Of a stretch of 64,000 nucleotides of DNA, positions 25,570 through 34,539 are shown piece after piece. This stretch comes from Pseudarthrobacter sulfonivorans (GTDB taxonomy: Bacteria > Actinomycetota > Actinomycetes > Actinomycetales > Micrococcaceae): contig NZ_CP013747.1 of NCBI RefSeq assembly GCF_001484605.1, forward strand, positions 1,736,001-1,800,000, given 5' to 3'. The notes under the pieces were generated by a model that made no database searches, was not told where the DNA came from, and saw only the letters and a list, made by a program, of their open reading frames with translations. How positions within the stretch are numbered: position 1 is the stretch's first letter; each line of letters begins with the position of its first letter. Made by a program: the position numbers and the translations under genes.

Positions 25570-26289
25570 ATGTCCAAACTGAAATCCAACGCCGCCGCGG
25601 CCCTGGCGGAAGTGCTCCAGGACGGCATGACGCTCGCCGTCGGCGGATTTGGCCTGAGCGGCATCCCGGCGGACCTCATCGAGGCCGTGCGGGACTCCGG
25701 TGTGCGCGGCCTGACCGTGGTGTCGAACAACATGGGCGTGGACGGGAAAGGCCTGGGCGTGCTGATCGAAGCCGGCCAGGTCCGCAAGGTGATCGCATCG
25801 TATGTGGGCGAGAACAAACTCTTCGCCGAGCAGTACCTCGCGGGCCTGCTTGAGGTGGAGTTCACTCCGCAGGGCACCCTGGCCGAGCGCCTCCGCGCCG
25901 GCGGCGCAGGCATTCCCGCCTTCTACACCAAGACCGGCGTGGGAACGCTGGTGGCCGAAGGCAAACCGCTCGCAGAGTTCGACGGCGAAACGTACGTCCA
26001 GGAGCGCGCCATCCGCGCCGACGTCGCGCTGGTCCACGCGCACACCGCAGACACGGACGGGAACCTGATCTACCGCTACACGGCCCGGAACTTCAACCCC
26101 GTAGTGGCCACCGCCGGCCTGGTGACCATCGCCGAAGCCGAAGTCATCGTGGAGCCGGGCGCACTGGATCCGAACCACGTCATCACCCCGGGAGTGTACG
26201 TCCAGCACCTGGTCCAGGCGAGCGGCCGGGTGAAGGACATCGAACAGCGCACCGTCCGCCCACGAGAAGCGGCACCAGTCCCCGCCTGA
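25570..26289 (+). CDS. 3-oxoacid CoA-transferase subunit A
   Basis: A 239-residue family I CoA-transferase alpha subunit. The N-terminal [19 protein letters not shown] is the CoA-transf_1 signature, followed by [11 protein letters not shown] and FYTKTGVGT. With subunit B it moves CoA from succinyl-CoA to 3-oxoadipate (PcaI) or acetoacetate (ScoA); the two cannot be told apart by motif. GAGGAG lies 6 nt before the ATG. First gene of a three-gene operon with subunit B and a thiolase, controlled by the divergent IclR regulator. Confidence 0.92.
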   Translation: MSKLKSNAAAALAEVLQDGMTLAVGGFGLSGIPADLIEAVRDSGVRGLTVVSNNMGVDGKGLGVLIEAGQVRKVIASYVGENKLFAEQYLAGLLEVEFTPQGTLAERLRAGGAGIPAFYTKTGVGTLVAEGKPLAEFDGETYVQERAIRADVALVHAHTADTDGNLIYRYTARNFNPVVATAGLVTIAEAEVIVEPGALDPNHVITPGVYVQHLVQASGRVKDIEQRTVRPREAAPVPA

Positions 26290-26380
26290 ACGGCAACCCC
26301 GGCCTGACCCCACCGCGCGCTTCCCACAGCGCGAACGAACACTTAAGCCCCCACAAACTTTGAACCCCAAGGAGACCCCC

Positions 26381-27055
26381 ATGGCCTGGACCAGGGATGA
26401 AATGGCTGCCATCGCGGCCGAGGAACTGAACGACGGCGACTACGTGAACCTGGGCATCGGCATCCCCACGCTGGTGGCCAACAACCTGCCCGACGGCGTC
26501 CGCGTGGTCCTGCAGAGCGAAAACGGCCTGCTGGGCATGGGCCCGTTCCCGTATGAGGGCGACGAAGACGCCGACCTCATCAACGCCGGCAAGCAGACCG
26601 TCACGTTCCTGCCCGGCGGCAGCATCTTCGACTCCGCCACATCGTTCGGCATGATCCGCGGCGGCCACGTCAAGGTGGCCATCCTGGGCGCCATGCAGGT
26701 CTCCGGCAACGGCGACCTCGCCAACTGGACCATCCCCGGCAAAATGGTCAAGGGAATGGGCGGCGCCATGGACCTCGTCGCCGGCACGCCGCGCGTGGTG
26801 GTCCTGACCGAGCACAACGCCAAGGACGGCACAGCCAAGATCGTCACCGAGTGCACCCTGCCGCTCACCGGCCTGCGTTGCGTGGACCGGATCATCAGCG
26901 ATCTCGCGGTTTTCGACCTCAAAAAAGCGGACGACGACGGCGGGCGGCAGCTCACGCTGACCCGCCTTGCGCCGGGGGTCACAGTGGAGGAAATTCGCGA
27001 AAAGACCGAAGCCGCATTCGACGTCCAGCTTGAAACCGCGGGAGTGGCAGCATGA
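26381..27055 (+). CDS. 3-oxoacid CoA-transferase subunit B
   Basis: A 224-residue beta subunit. It has the CoA-binding stretch [17 protein letters not shown] and the catalytic glutamate in [12 protein letters not shown] (Glu47), which forms the glutamyl-CoA intermediate, then [20 protein letters not shown]. The ATG at 26381 is preceded by AAGGAG 6 nt upstream. It starts 91 bp after subunit A and its stop overlaps the thiolase start by 4 bp. Either PcaJ or ScoB; the IclR regulator and the thiolase favour an aromatic or 3-oxoacid breakdown role. Confidence 0.92.
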   Translation: MAWTRDEMAAIAAEELNDGDYVNLGIGIPTLVANNLPDGVRVVLQSENGLLGMGPFPYEGDEDADLINAGKQTVTFLPGGSIFDSATSFGMIRGGHVKVAILGAMQVSGNGDLANWTIPGKMVKGMGGAMDLVAGTPRVVVLTEHNAKDGTAKIVTECTLPLTGLRCVDRIISDLAVFDLKKADDDGGRQLTLTRLAPGVTVEEIREKTEAAFDVQLETAGVAA

Positions 27056-28248
27056 GCCTCAAGGAACAGTTCGGCAACGATGTCCTGCTCACCGGCTGGG
27101 GCCACAGCCGGTTCGGCAAGCTCACGGACGAGACCCTCGAGTCCCTGATCATCCAGGTGGCCACCGAGGCAATCAGCAACGCCGGGATCGAGCCCGGCCA
27201 GATCGATGAGATCTATCTGGGCCAGTTCAACTCCGGCATGATGCCGCTGGCGTTCCCGTCCTCGCTGGCATTGCAGGTCTCGGACCAGCTGGCCAACGTC
27301 GCCGCCACTCGTGTGGAGAACGCCTGCGCCTCCGGGTCGGCCGCGTTCCAGCAGGGAACCAAGTCGCTGCTGGCCGGGACGGCGAAGACCGTGCTGGTGA
27401 TCGGCGCCGAGAAGATGACACACGCAGGCGCCGACGTCGTCGGGGCTGCCCTGCTGGGCGCCGACTACGACATGGCCGGCCAGACGTCCACCACCGGCTT
27501 TACGGGCCTGTTCGCGGACGTCGCCAAGCACTACGAAAAGCGCTACGGTCGCGGCGACGGACAACTGGGCGACGTGCTGGGCTCCATCGCGGCCAAGAAC
27601 CACCGCAACGGCGTCGACAACCCCTATGCCCAGCTCCGCAAGGACCTCGGCGAGGAGTTCTGCCGCACCGTCTCGGACAAGAACCCCATGGTGGCCGATC
27701 CGCTGCGCCGCACCGACTGCTCCCCCGTGTCCGACGGCGCCGCTGCCGTCGTGCTCAGCACGTCGCCAACCGGCGGGGCCACCGCGCCGGTGCGGCTCGC
27801 CGGCTTCGGCCAGGCGAACGACTTCTTCCCGGCCGAACGCCGGGATCCAACGGCTTTCGCCGCCACGCGCATGTCCTGGCAGCGTGCGCTGGGGATGGCC
27901 GGCGTCGGGCTTGAAGACCTGGACTTCGCTGAGGTCCACGACTGCTTCACCATCGCCGAGCTGCTGATGTACGAGGCCATGGGTCTGACCGAACCGGGCC
28001 AGGGCGCCCGCGCTGTGCAGGAAGGCTGGGTCTTCAAGGACGGGAAGCTGCCCATCAACGTCTCCGGCGGGCTCAAGGCCAAAGGCCACCCCGTGGGTGC
28101 AACCGGCGTATCCCAGCACGTCATCGCCGCCATGCAGCTCACTGGGACGGCTGGCGACATGCAGCTCGCCAACCCTCGCCGCGCCGCCGTCCAGAACATG
28201 GGCGGCGTGGGCATCGCCAACTACGTCAGCGTCCTCGAAGCGGTCTAG
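27052..28248 (+). CDS. Thiolase (SCP2-type acetyl-CoA acyltransferase)
   Basis: A 398-residue thiolase-fold enzyme that should cleave a 3-oxoacyl-CoA with CoA. The acylated Cys is Cys92 in [12 protein letters not shown]. The second half has [17 protein letters not shown] and [15 protein letters not shown]. These features match the SCP2/SCPx-like thiolase group, not the classical PcaF/AtoB type, which has a CxG loop and a C-terminal Cys. It is translationally coupled to subunit B by a 4-bp overlap. The three proteins could convert a 3-oxoacid to acyl-CoA plus acetyl-CoA. Confidence 0.88.
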   Translation: MSLKEQFGNDVLLTGWGHSRFGKLTDETLESLIIQVATEAISNAGIEPGQIDEIYLGQFNSGMMPLAFPSSLALQVSDQLANVAATRVENACASGSAAFQQGTKSLLAGTAKTVLVIGAEKMTHAGADVVGAALLGADYDMAGQTSTTGFTGLFADVAKHYEKRYGRGDGQLGDVLGSIAAKNHRNGVDNPYAQLRKDLGEEFCRTVSDKNPMVADPLRRTDCSPVSDGAAAVVLSTSPTGGATAPVRLAGFGQANDFFPAERRDPTAFAATRMSWQRALGMAGVGLEDLDFAEVHDCFTIAELLMYEAMGLTEPGQGARAVQEGWVFKDGKLPINVSGGLKAKGHPVGATGVSQHVIAAMQLTGTAGDMQLANPRRAAVQNMGGVGIANYVSVLEAV

Positions 28249-28333
28249 GGATGCGTGGTGGGTCCGCATCTAGCGTCCACAGAACCACAAGCGTAGGGTC
28301 ATAGAAGCATCGTGCTCCGGGTGGAGGTCCGCC

Positions 28334-28513
28334 ATGATGGATTCGTTGCCCACCGGGCTCCGCTGGAGGCCGATGGGGACGAAGATCCCACAACTGAACG
28401 ATCCGCGGCGGCAGCCCTTTTGGTCCACCCGCGGGGTCCACAGGAACGGGCCCCGCAGCGTTGCCTACTGGATGAGCATCAAAGGAGCCAGGAATGGCTG
28501 GATGGAATGCTGA
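28334..28513 (+). CDS. Possible small ORF upstream of the debranching enzyme gene
   Basis: A 59-codon ORF begins at ATGATG with GGAGG 7 nt upstream and ends 20 bp inside the next gene. Third codon positions are G or C in most codons, as in real genes here, but several AGG codons argue the other way. It may be a leader peptide coupled to the next gene, or chance. No recognisable domain. It begins in the otherwise empty 245-bp gap after the thiolase. Confidence 0.3.
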   Translation: MMDSLPTGLRWRPMGTKIPQLNDPRRQPFWSTRGVHRNGPRSVAYWMSIKGARNGWMEC

Positions 28514-30647
28514 CACCGCGGCTGGCCCCCTGGGGGCCACGGTGACACTTGTGGATGGCTCGAACTTCTGCATTTCCGGTCTTGCCGGCGACATGTACTC
28601 CGACCGCCCCCACGGCGTGTTCAATGAGGACACCCGCATCGTCTCCCGCTGGAGACTGACGGTCAATGATGTGACTTTGGAGCCGCTGGCCGCACGTGCC
28701 CTCGAACCCTACCGGGCCGTATTCATCGGCCGTCCGGCCCGGGCAGCCGGTCATGCGGACAGCCCTTTGATCGTGGAACGAAACCGCGAGGTGGGCTCGG
28801 GCATCCAGGAGGAGATCACCGTCCGGAACCATTCCCGCGAGCCTGCCGTGTGCGTGGTGGAACTGGCGATGGACGCGGACTTCGCGGACCTCTTTGAGGT
28901 GAAGGACGCCCGGATCATCCGGCACTGGGACCAGTCCCGGCACCCGGAAGACGACTCCCTCACCATCAAGGGCGTCTGGCGGGGAATGCATAAGGGGGTT
29001 GTCCTGCAGGCTCCCGACGCGACTTTCAGTCACGAAGGCCTGGGCTACCGCACCGTGGTGCCGCCCCACGGCCAGTGGCGCACGAAGGTCACCGTGTCGC
29101 CTCTACTGGATGCAGCCGAAACGCCTGCACCCTTCCAGCGCCAGGAAACCGGCACGTCGCCTGCGGAAATACGGCGCCAGGACTGGATCCGGAAGATCCC
29201 CGCGCCGCACATCAGCAACGTGTCGTTTGCCCGCACCATGCAGCGCAGCCATGATGACATCGGCGCCCTCCAGATCGAGGACCCGCTGCATCCCGACCGG
29301 ACCGTCATTGCGGCGGGTGCCCCATGGTTCATGGCCCTGTTCGGCCGCGATTCGCTTCTCTCGTCCTACATGGCGCTGCCGGTGGACCCATCGCTGGCCC
29401 TGGACACCCTGCATACGCTGGCCGAAAGGCAGGGCAACGCGGTGGACGCGCTGACCGAAGAGCAGCCCGGCCGGATCCTCCATGAGGTCCGGCTGGGCGT
29501 CAGCACGGGCCTGGCACTTGGCGGCAAATCCACCTACTACGGCACCGCCGATGCCACGCCGTTGTTCGTCACACTGCTCGGCGAAGTCAGCCGCTGGGGC
29601 CTCGCCGCGGACCAGGTGGCCGGGCTGCTGCCCAACGCGGACAGGGCGCTGGACTGGATCAGGGATTACGGCGACCGCGACGGCGACGGCTTTGTGGAGT
29701 ATCAGCGGCTTAACGACCAGGGGCTGATCAACCAGGGATGGAAGGATTCCTGGGACGGCGTAAATTTCGCGGACGGCCGCATGGCAGAACCGCCGATTGC
29801 CCTCTGCGAAGTGCAGGGTTACGTTTACGGCGCCTACATCGCCCGAGCGTGGATGGCGTACGACGCCGGGGACCTGGCCTTGGCGCGGGAGTTGCGGGAA
29901 CGCGCGGCGCGGCTTAAGAAGCAGTTCAACGAACAGTTCTGGCTGCCGGCCAAAGGCTACTACGCCATCGCACTGGACCGGGACAAGAGACCTGTGGATG
30001 CCTGCGCCTCCAACATGGGGCACTGCCTGTGGAACGGGATAATCGACGCCGACAAGGCGCCCCTGGTGGCGGCCCGGCTGATGTCGCCTGAAATGTTCAG
30101 CGGCTGGGGGATCCGCACCCTGGCCACGGATATGGGCGCCTACAACCCTGCGAGCTACCACAACGGATCCGTGTGGCCGCATGACAACGCGATGATTGCT
30201 ACGGGCCTGATGAGGTACGGATTTGTGGACGAGGCCCGGCGGGTTGCCCTCGGGCTTATTGAGGCGGCGGATTTCACCGACCACCGCTTGCCTGAGTTGT
30301 TCTGCGGATTCGACCGCGCTGATTTCCCGGAACCGGTGCCTTACCCGACGGCTTGCTCGCCCCAGGCCTGGGCTGCCACCACCCCGGTGCATCTGCTGCG
30401 CACACTGCTGCGGTACGACCCCCACGTCTCCATGAATGGTATGTGGATGGACCCTGTGCTGCCGGAGTCCTGGGGCCGGGTCCACATCACCAACTGCCCC
30501 ATAGGCGACGGCCGGATCACCATCGACGTGACCGGCAGCCAGGCCACGATCGATGGGCTCCCGCCGGGCATGACGTTCCACCGCGGGACACGTCCCCCCC
30601 TTGCCGATCTGGTTGAGCTCGCCGAGAAGCTGGACAAGACAGGCTAA
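28494..30647 (+). CDS. Glycogen debranching-type amylo-alpha-1,6-glucosidase
   Basis: A 717-residue protein: residues about 15-210 form the GDE_N_bis domain (FCISGLAGDMYSDRPHGVF, FNEDTRIVSRWRL), and about 280-650 form an (alpha/alpha)6 glucosidase barrel with APWFMALFGRDSLLSSYM, DQGLINQGWKDSWDGV and NPASYHNGSVWPHDNAM, which carry likely catalytic acids. Family members cleave alpha-1,6 branches or act on sucrose-like or trehalose-like glucosides. AAGGAG lies 6 nt before the ATG. The glycosyltransferase gene follows after 23 bp, so the pair probably handles a storage or compatible-solute polysaccharide. Confidence 0.85.
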   Translation: MAGWNADTAAGPLGATVTLVDGSNFCISGLAGDMYSDRPHGVFNEDTRIVSRWRLTVNDVTLEPLAARALEPYRAVFIGRPARAAGHADSPLIVERNREVGSGIQEEITVRNHSREPAVCVVELAMDADFADLFEVKDARIIRHWDQSRHPEDDSLTIKGVWRGMHKGVVLQAPDATFSHEGLGYRTVVPPHGQWRTKVTVSPLLDAAETPAPFQRQETGTSPAEIRRQDWIRKIPAPHISNVSFARTMQRSHDDIGALQIEDPLHPDRTVIAAGAPWFMALFGRDSLLSSYMALPVDPSLALDTLHTLAERQGNAVDALTEEQPGRILHEVRLGVSTGLALGGKSTYYGTADATPLFVTLLGEVSRWGLAADQVAGLLPNADRALDWIRDYGDRDGDGFVEYQRLNDQGLINQGWKDSWDGVNFADGRMAEPPIALCEVQGYVYGAYIARAWMAYDAGDLALARELRERAARLKKQFNEQFWLPAKGYYAIALDRDKRPVDACASNMGHCLWNGIIDADKAPLVAARLMSPEMFSGWGIRTLATDMGAYNPASYHNGSVWPHDNAMIATGLMRYGFVDEARRVALGLIEAADFTDHRLPELFCGFDRADFPEPVPYPTACSPQAWAATTPVHLLRTLLRYDPHVSMNGMWMDPVLPESWGRVHITNCPIGDGRITIDVTGSQATIDGLPPGMTFHRGTRPPLADLVELAEKLDKTG

Positions 30648-30670
30648 AACCCCGAGCAGGAGCGCGCATC

Positions 30671-31681
30671 ATGCGGATAGGACTGATAGCTCCACCATGG
30701 CTCCCCGTCCCGCCCCTAGGCTACGGCGGAACGGAGGCGGTCATCCACGCGCTGGCCACCACGCTGGCGGCGGCCGGGCACAGCGTGGTGCTGGCGGCCG
30801 CGGCGGACAGCACCTGCCCGGTCGAACTGCTGGACGGCTTCGCCCCGGCGGAGCGTGCCGCCATGGGCAGCACAAGCTCAGAGTTGCCGCACGTGATCAG
30901 GGCCTACGCCGGACTGGACGACGTCGATATCATCCATGACCACACCCTGGCGGGACCGTTGTACCGGCACCGCCCACCCGGGATTCCAGTGGTCAGCACC
31001 ATTCATTCGGACATGACGCCGGCGCTGTGCCGGGTATATGAAGCCTTCAGCCGGGACGTGTCACTGGTGGCCATCTCGCAGCACCAGGCCAACAGCGCAC
31101 CCGACCTCAAAATACGACGGGTCATCCACCACGGCATCGATCCCGCCACTGTTCCACCCGGTGCCGGAGCCGGCGGCTACGCGTGTTTTCTGGGCCGAAT
31201 GGCGCCGTGCAAAGGCATCGCTGAGGCGATAGCGGTGGCCCGAAGAGCGGGCATGCAGCTCAAGATCGCCGCAAAAATGAGCGACCCGGCTGAAGTGGAT
31301 TATTTCCGCTCCGTGATCGCACCCTTGCTCGGGCCTGATGAAGAGTTCCTCGGAGAACTGGACGCCGACGGAAAGTTCGCCCTGCTGGGCAATGCGGTCG
31401 CGCTGCTCAACCCCGTGCAGTGGGACGAACCCTTTGGAATGGTCATGATCGAGGCGCTGGCCGCCGGCACCCCCGTTGTGGCCACTCCGCGGGGCTCCGC
31501 ACCGGAAATCATCGAGCACGGAGTCACCGGTTTCCTGGCCGCGGGTACCGATGCACTGGCCAGCTGCCTGCAGCGTGCGTCCGGCCTGGACAGGCATGGC
31601 TGCCGGTCCGCCGTCGAAACCCGATTCAGCGCGGAGGCGATGTCGCGGAAATACGTGGAGTTGTTCGAGGACGTGCTTTAG
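30671..31681 (+). CDS. Glycosyltransferase family 4 protein
   Basis: A 336-residue GT-B fold glycosyltransferase. The N-terminal PPLGYGGTEAVIHALA is the acceptor-side GT4 motif; the C-terminal half has FLGRMAPCKGIAEAIAVARR, a nucleotide-sugar site WDEPFGMVMIEALAAGTPVV and the family EX7E pattern near TPRGSAPEIIEHGVTG. AGGAG lies 9 nt upstream. It is in an operon with the debranching-type glucosidase. Donor and acceptor are not known. Confidence 0.88.
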   Translation: MRIGLIAPPWLPVPPLGYGGTEAVIHALATTLAAAGHSVVLAAAADSTCPVELLDGFAPAERAAMGSTSSELPHVIRAYAGLDDVDIIHDHTLAGPLYRHRPPGIPVVSTIHSDMTPALCRVYEAFSRDVSLVAISQHQANSAPDLKIRRVIHHGIDPATVPPGAGAGGYACFLGRMAPCKGIAEAIAVARRAGMQLKIAAKMSDPAEVDYFRSVIAPLLGPDEEFLGELDADGKFALLGNAVALLNPVQWDEPFGMVMIEALAAGTPVVATPRGSAPEIIEHGVTGFLAAGTDALASCLQRASGLDRHGCRSAVETRFSAEAMSRKYVELFEDVL

Positions 31682-31688
31682 CCCTGGG

Positions 31689-32435
31689 TCAGCGGGCACG
31701 GATCAGGGCAGCGATCTCGCCGAAGCCCAGCCGCTCCGCATTCTCCAGGGCCGTCCGTCCTTGGGGATCGCGGATGTTCGGGTCCCCACCGGCGTCGAGC
31801 AGCTGGCGCACCACGTCCTGCTGCCTGGGCCCGCCGTTGTTGAGCAGGATGGCCTCCTGCACGGCGGTCCAGCCCAGGTTGTTCACATGGTCCACGGGCA
31901 CGCCGGCGGCCAGGAGGATGCGGACCGTCTCCACGTGGCCGTGTTCGCTGGCCGGAATCAGCGCCGTCCCGCCGTACCTGTTGGTGCTGGCAACGTCCGC
32001 GCCGGCCGCCAGCGTCAGCCGGAGAACCTCGTTGAATCCCTCGGCCCCGGCATAGAGGAATGCGGAGTCCTGGATGGCGTCCTTGGCGTTGACGTTGCCG
32101 CCGCGGCCGATGAGTTCACTCACCAGCGCCACGTTGTTGGCCTTCGCGGCGGCGATCAGTTCCTGGTCGAGCCGGACCTGGGCCTCAGCCGATAGGACTG
32201 GTGGCGTGGTGGCGGCCGTTGCGGTGGAAGCAGGCGGGGACGTACCCGGAGAAGCTGACGGTCCGGACGGGGGCTGGCTGCCCGGGCTGACCAGGCCGGA
32301 CGACGGCGGTGACTCCAGCCGCTGCGGCTCGCCGGGACCCGTCTGGCAGGCGGCCAGGCAAGCTGATACACCGCCCGCCAGAAAGAGAATTGCCGCCGCC
32401 CTGCGTGCCCGGCGCCAGGTCCTGAACCGCCTCAT
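31689..32435 (-). CDS. Ankyrin-repeat lipoprotein
   Basis: A 248-residue protein with an N-terminal arginine-rich and hydrophobic signal ending in a lipobox (LAACQTG), a Pro/Ser/Thr-rich linker (about 30-75) and four to five ankyrin repeats (for example GGTALIPASEHGHVETVRIL and DAGGDPNIRDPQGRTALE). It should be a membrane-anchored surface binding protein. The start at 32435 lies 10 bp after the stop of the heme-binding gene, so the two form an operon. The ligand or partner is unknown; a role as a chaperone or partner of the neighbour is an inference. Confidence 0.85.
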   Translation of the reverse strand: MRRFRTWRRARRAAAILFLAGGVSACLAACQTGPGEPQRLESPPSSGLVSPGSQPPSGPSASPGTSPPASTATAATTPPVLSAEAQVRLDQELIAAAKANNVALVSELIGRGGNVNAKDAIQDSAFLYAGAEGFNEVLRLTLAAGADVASTNRYGGTALIPASEHGHVETVRILLAAGVPVDHVNNLGWTAVQEAILLNNGGPRQQDVVRQLLDAGGDPNIRDPQGRTALENAERLGFGEIAALIRAR

Positions 32436-32445
32436 GGAGCCGAGC

Positions 32446-33030
32446 CTACTTGCCTGAGCCGGCAGCTGCAGCGGCGATGGCCTCGGCGCCGGCGGTGGCG
32501 CAGGCTTCGTCCAGGTTGCCGTCTGGGGCACCGCCCACGCCGATGCCTGCCACGGACACCCCATTGACCTTGAGCGGGATGCCGCCGGGCAGGAACAGGG
32601 TGCCGGGGAGGTCCGCGATGCTGGGCCCGTTGCCGTTGACGCGCTTGGCCAGCTCGCTCGTCGGTGCGCCGAAGGCGGCCGCGGTGTAGGCCTTCTGCTG
32701 GGCTGCTTCGATCGTGTGCTCGGCGGCGTTGTCCCCGCGCAGGAGCGCCTGGACGGTGCCGAACCTGTCCACGAGTGCCACCGTGACGAACGGCAGCTTG
32801 TCAGCCTGGCATTTGGCGAGGGCTGCCCGGACCGCATCGGCCGAGGCACCCGCGGTGATGCGGTTCTGCGCCACCACGGTCTCCGGCGCCTGCGGGATAT
32901 CGACGGCGGGTACCGCGGCGGGAGCGGCCGCCTGGCTGGTCCCGGCGTTGGCTGCAGCGGTCAGCCCTCCCGTCAGCAGCAAGGCTCCGGCGGCAACAGC
33001 GGCGGCGGCAATCTTGTTGGACTTCTTCAC
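32446..33030 (-). CDS. Secreted GlcG/HbpS-family heme-binding protein
   Basis: A 194-residue protein with a Sec signal peptide (KKSNKIAAAAVAAGALLLTG, cleavage near ANA) and a GlcG/HbpS domain (PF03928 type) at about 55-190: FVTVALVDRFGTVQALLRGD, FLPGGIPLKVNGVSVAGIGV and GNLDEACATAGAEAI are typical. The GTG start at 33030 has AAGGAG 8 nt upstream. A longer frame, to 34479, is a shadow of the histidine kinase gene. HbpS of Streptomyces binds heme and iron outside the cell and regulates the sensor SenS; here too the gene is divergent from a histidine kinase/response regulator pair. Confidence 0.88.
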   Translation of the reverse strand: MKKSNKIAAAAVAAGALLLTGGLTAAANAGTSQAAAPAAVPAVDIPQAPETVVAQNRITAGASADAVRAALAKCQADKLPFVTVALVDRFGTVQALLRGDNAAEHTIEAAQQKAYTAAAFGAPTSELAKRVNGNGPSIADLPGTLFLPGGIPLKVNGVSVAGIGVGGAPDGNLDEACATAGAEAIAAAAAGSGK

Positions 33031-33042
33031 GGTGTTTCTCCT

Positions 33043-33098
33043 TGGGTTGATGGACGCACGTTGCTGGACGCCCGTTGCTGGACTCACGTTGGCGGAAT
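33043..33098. repeat. 14-bp tandem repeats in the HbpS-like gene leader
   Basis: Four degenerate 14-bp units run from 33043 to 33098; the best two read CACGTTGCTGGACG and CCCGTTGCTGGACT. They lie between the ribosome site of the HbpS-like gene and its upstream region. They may be a slippage product or repeated protein-binding sites. Confidence 0.55.
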
Positions 33099-33276
33099 CC
33101 AGTGGAACGGGCATCGGCTCCATCCATCCTGTCCGGCCCCGCCGGAACAAACATCGGGCCTTTGGTTGCGGCCCGCTCCCCCGGATGGCCAGCAGCATCA
33201 GCCAAAAGGCGGAGAGACCAGCAACGGCGCGGGCAATAGCATGGGATAGGAACGCCCCTGACCTGAACCGGACCCC

Positions 33277-34539
33277 ATGCCCTCCCCAGCCACTCCCCGT
33301 AAAACCCTGACCGACGGATCTTCGCTGACCACCGGACGCGCCCGGCCTCGTGGACCGGCCGCCTCCCCTGGCCGGTTCGGCCGGATCGACACCGCCGTCC
33401 ACCTTGGCTTCGCGGTCCTGCTCGTCGCTTCGGCCGTCCGCTATGCCATGCGGCACAGCCTGCAGGACAACCTGCTGGTCCTCGGCCTGGCTGGAACGGT
33501 GTGCGCGCTCTACGCCGTCATCGCCGTACTGGCCCGGCAGAGACGCCCATGGGCGGTCTGGATGCTCGTGTTTGTGGCCGTCTGGGCAGCACTGGTCATC
33601 GCCGCACCCAGCTTCGCCTGGTGTTCCTTTGCGATCCTCTTCCTGTGCCGGACGGCCTTTACGGGCGCCGTGGGTTACGTGGCGGCAAGCGCGACGGCGG
33701 CCGCCACCGCCGTCGGGCTGTTCCGGCTCAGCGACGGGACAGACCTCGCGATGCTGCTGGGGCCGCTCGCCGTCGGTGTGATGCTTACGCTGATCCATGA
33801 CCGGATCGAGCACGACGCCGCGGAGCAGCGCCGTCTCCATGCGGAGGTATCGCTGGCACACGGGCAGCTGGCGGCCAGCGAGCGCCTGGCCGGCACCATC
33901 GCCGAACGCGAGCGCGTATCGCGGGAGATCCACGACACCGTGACGCAGGGCCTGGCCAGCAGCCTGCTGCTCCTGGAGGCCGCTGACCGTTCGTGGCCAG
34001 GCCAGGCATCGCGCCAGGAGCTCAACCAGGCTACGGAACTGCTGCGCCGGAATCTCTCCGAGACGCGCAATCTGGTCCACGAGCTCGCCTCCCCGGGCCT
34101 CGACGCATCGCCGCTTCCCGAAGCCCTGCACCAGGCGGCCGCCCAGTACGTCCCGCACGCCCGGCTCGTGGTCACCGGCGAACCGAGGGACGTCCCTGCG
34201 GAAGTCCGGCACACCCTGCTGCGGGTGGTCCAGAGCGCGGCCGCGAACATCCAGCAGCACGCAAACGCCGCCACCACAACCTTGACGCTGGGATTCCTTC
34301 CCGGCTCGGTCACCCTTGACATCTACGACGACGGGACGGGCTTTGACCCGTCTGCGGCAGCACCGCCGTCGGACGCCGGAGGCTACGGGCTGCGGGCCAT
34401 GCGCCAGCGGGTTGAGCAGCTGGGCGGGGTATTCTCGGTGGAAAGTTCCCCCGGCGAAGGGACCATCGTGGCCGCACAAGTGCCGGCCCGGGTGCAGTCA
34501 GCGCCACCTGGCCAGCAGATGACACCGGAGGACGCATGA
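33277..34539 (+). CDS. NarL-type sensor histidine kinase (SenS-like)
   Basis: A 420-residue membrane kinase. Residues about 40-175 hold five to six hydrophobic segments. A coiled linker follows, then a HisKA_3 dimerisation domain with His219 in SREIHDTVTQG, and a HATPase domain with AAANIQQHANA, YDDGTGFDP and GGYGLRAMRQR. The stop overlaps the response regulator start by 4 bp. No clear Shine-Dalgarno is seen before the ATG at 33277. The HbpS-like secreted protein is encoded divergently, 247 bp away, which matches HbpS-SenS-SenR of Streptomyces and suggests a redox or heme/iron signal. Confidence 0.92.
   Translation: MPSPATPRKTLTDGSSLTTGRARPRGPAASPGRFGRIDTAVHLGFAVLLVASAVRYAMRHSLQDNLLVLGLAGTVCALYAVIAVLARQRRPWAVWMLVFVAVWAALVIAAPSFAWCSFAILFLCRTAFTGAVGYVAASATAAATAVGLFRLSDGTDLAMLLGPLAVGVMLTLIHDRIEHDAAEQRRLHAEVSLAHGQLAASERLAGTIAERERVSREIHDTVTQGLASSLLLLEAADRSWPGQASRQELNQATELLRRNLSETRNLVHELASPGLDASPLPEALHQAAAQYVPHARLVVTGEPRDVPAEVRHTLLRVVQSAAANIQQHANAATTTLTLGFLPGSVTLDIYDDGTGFDPSAAAPPSDAGGYGLRAMRQRVEQLGGVFSVESSPGEGTIVAAQVPARVQSAPPGQQMTPEDA

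Noticed and set aside
26440..28269. A 609-codon minus-strand frame opposite the CoA-transferase and thiolase genes
   Set aside because: Composition and lack of motifs mark it as a shadow of the plus-strand operon.
33031..34479. Extension of the HbpS-like frame to about 677 codons
   Set aside because: The extension is antisense to the histidine kinase gene. A signal peptide starts right after the GTG at 33030, which has a good ribosome site.
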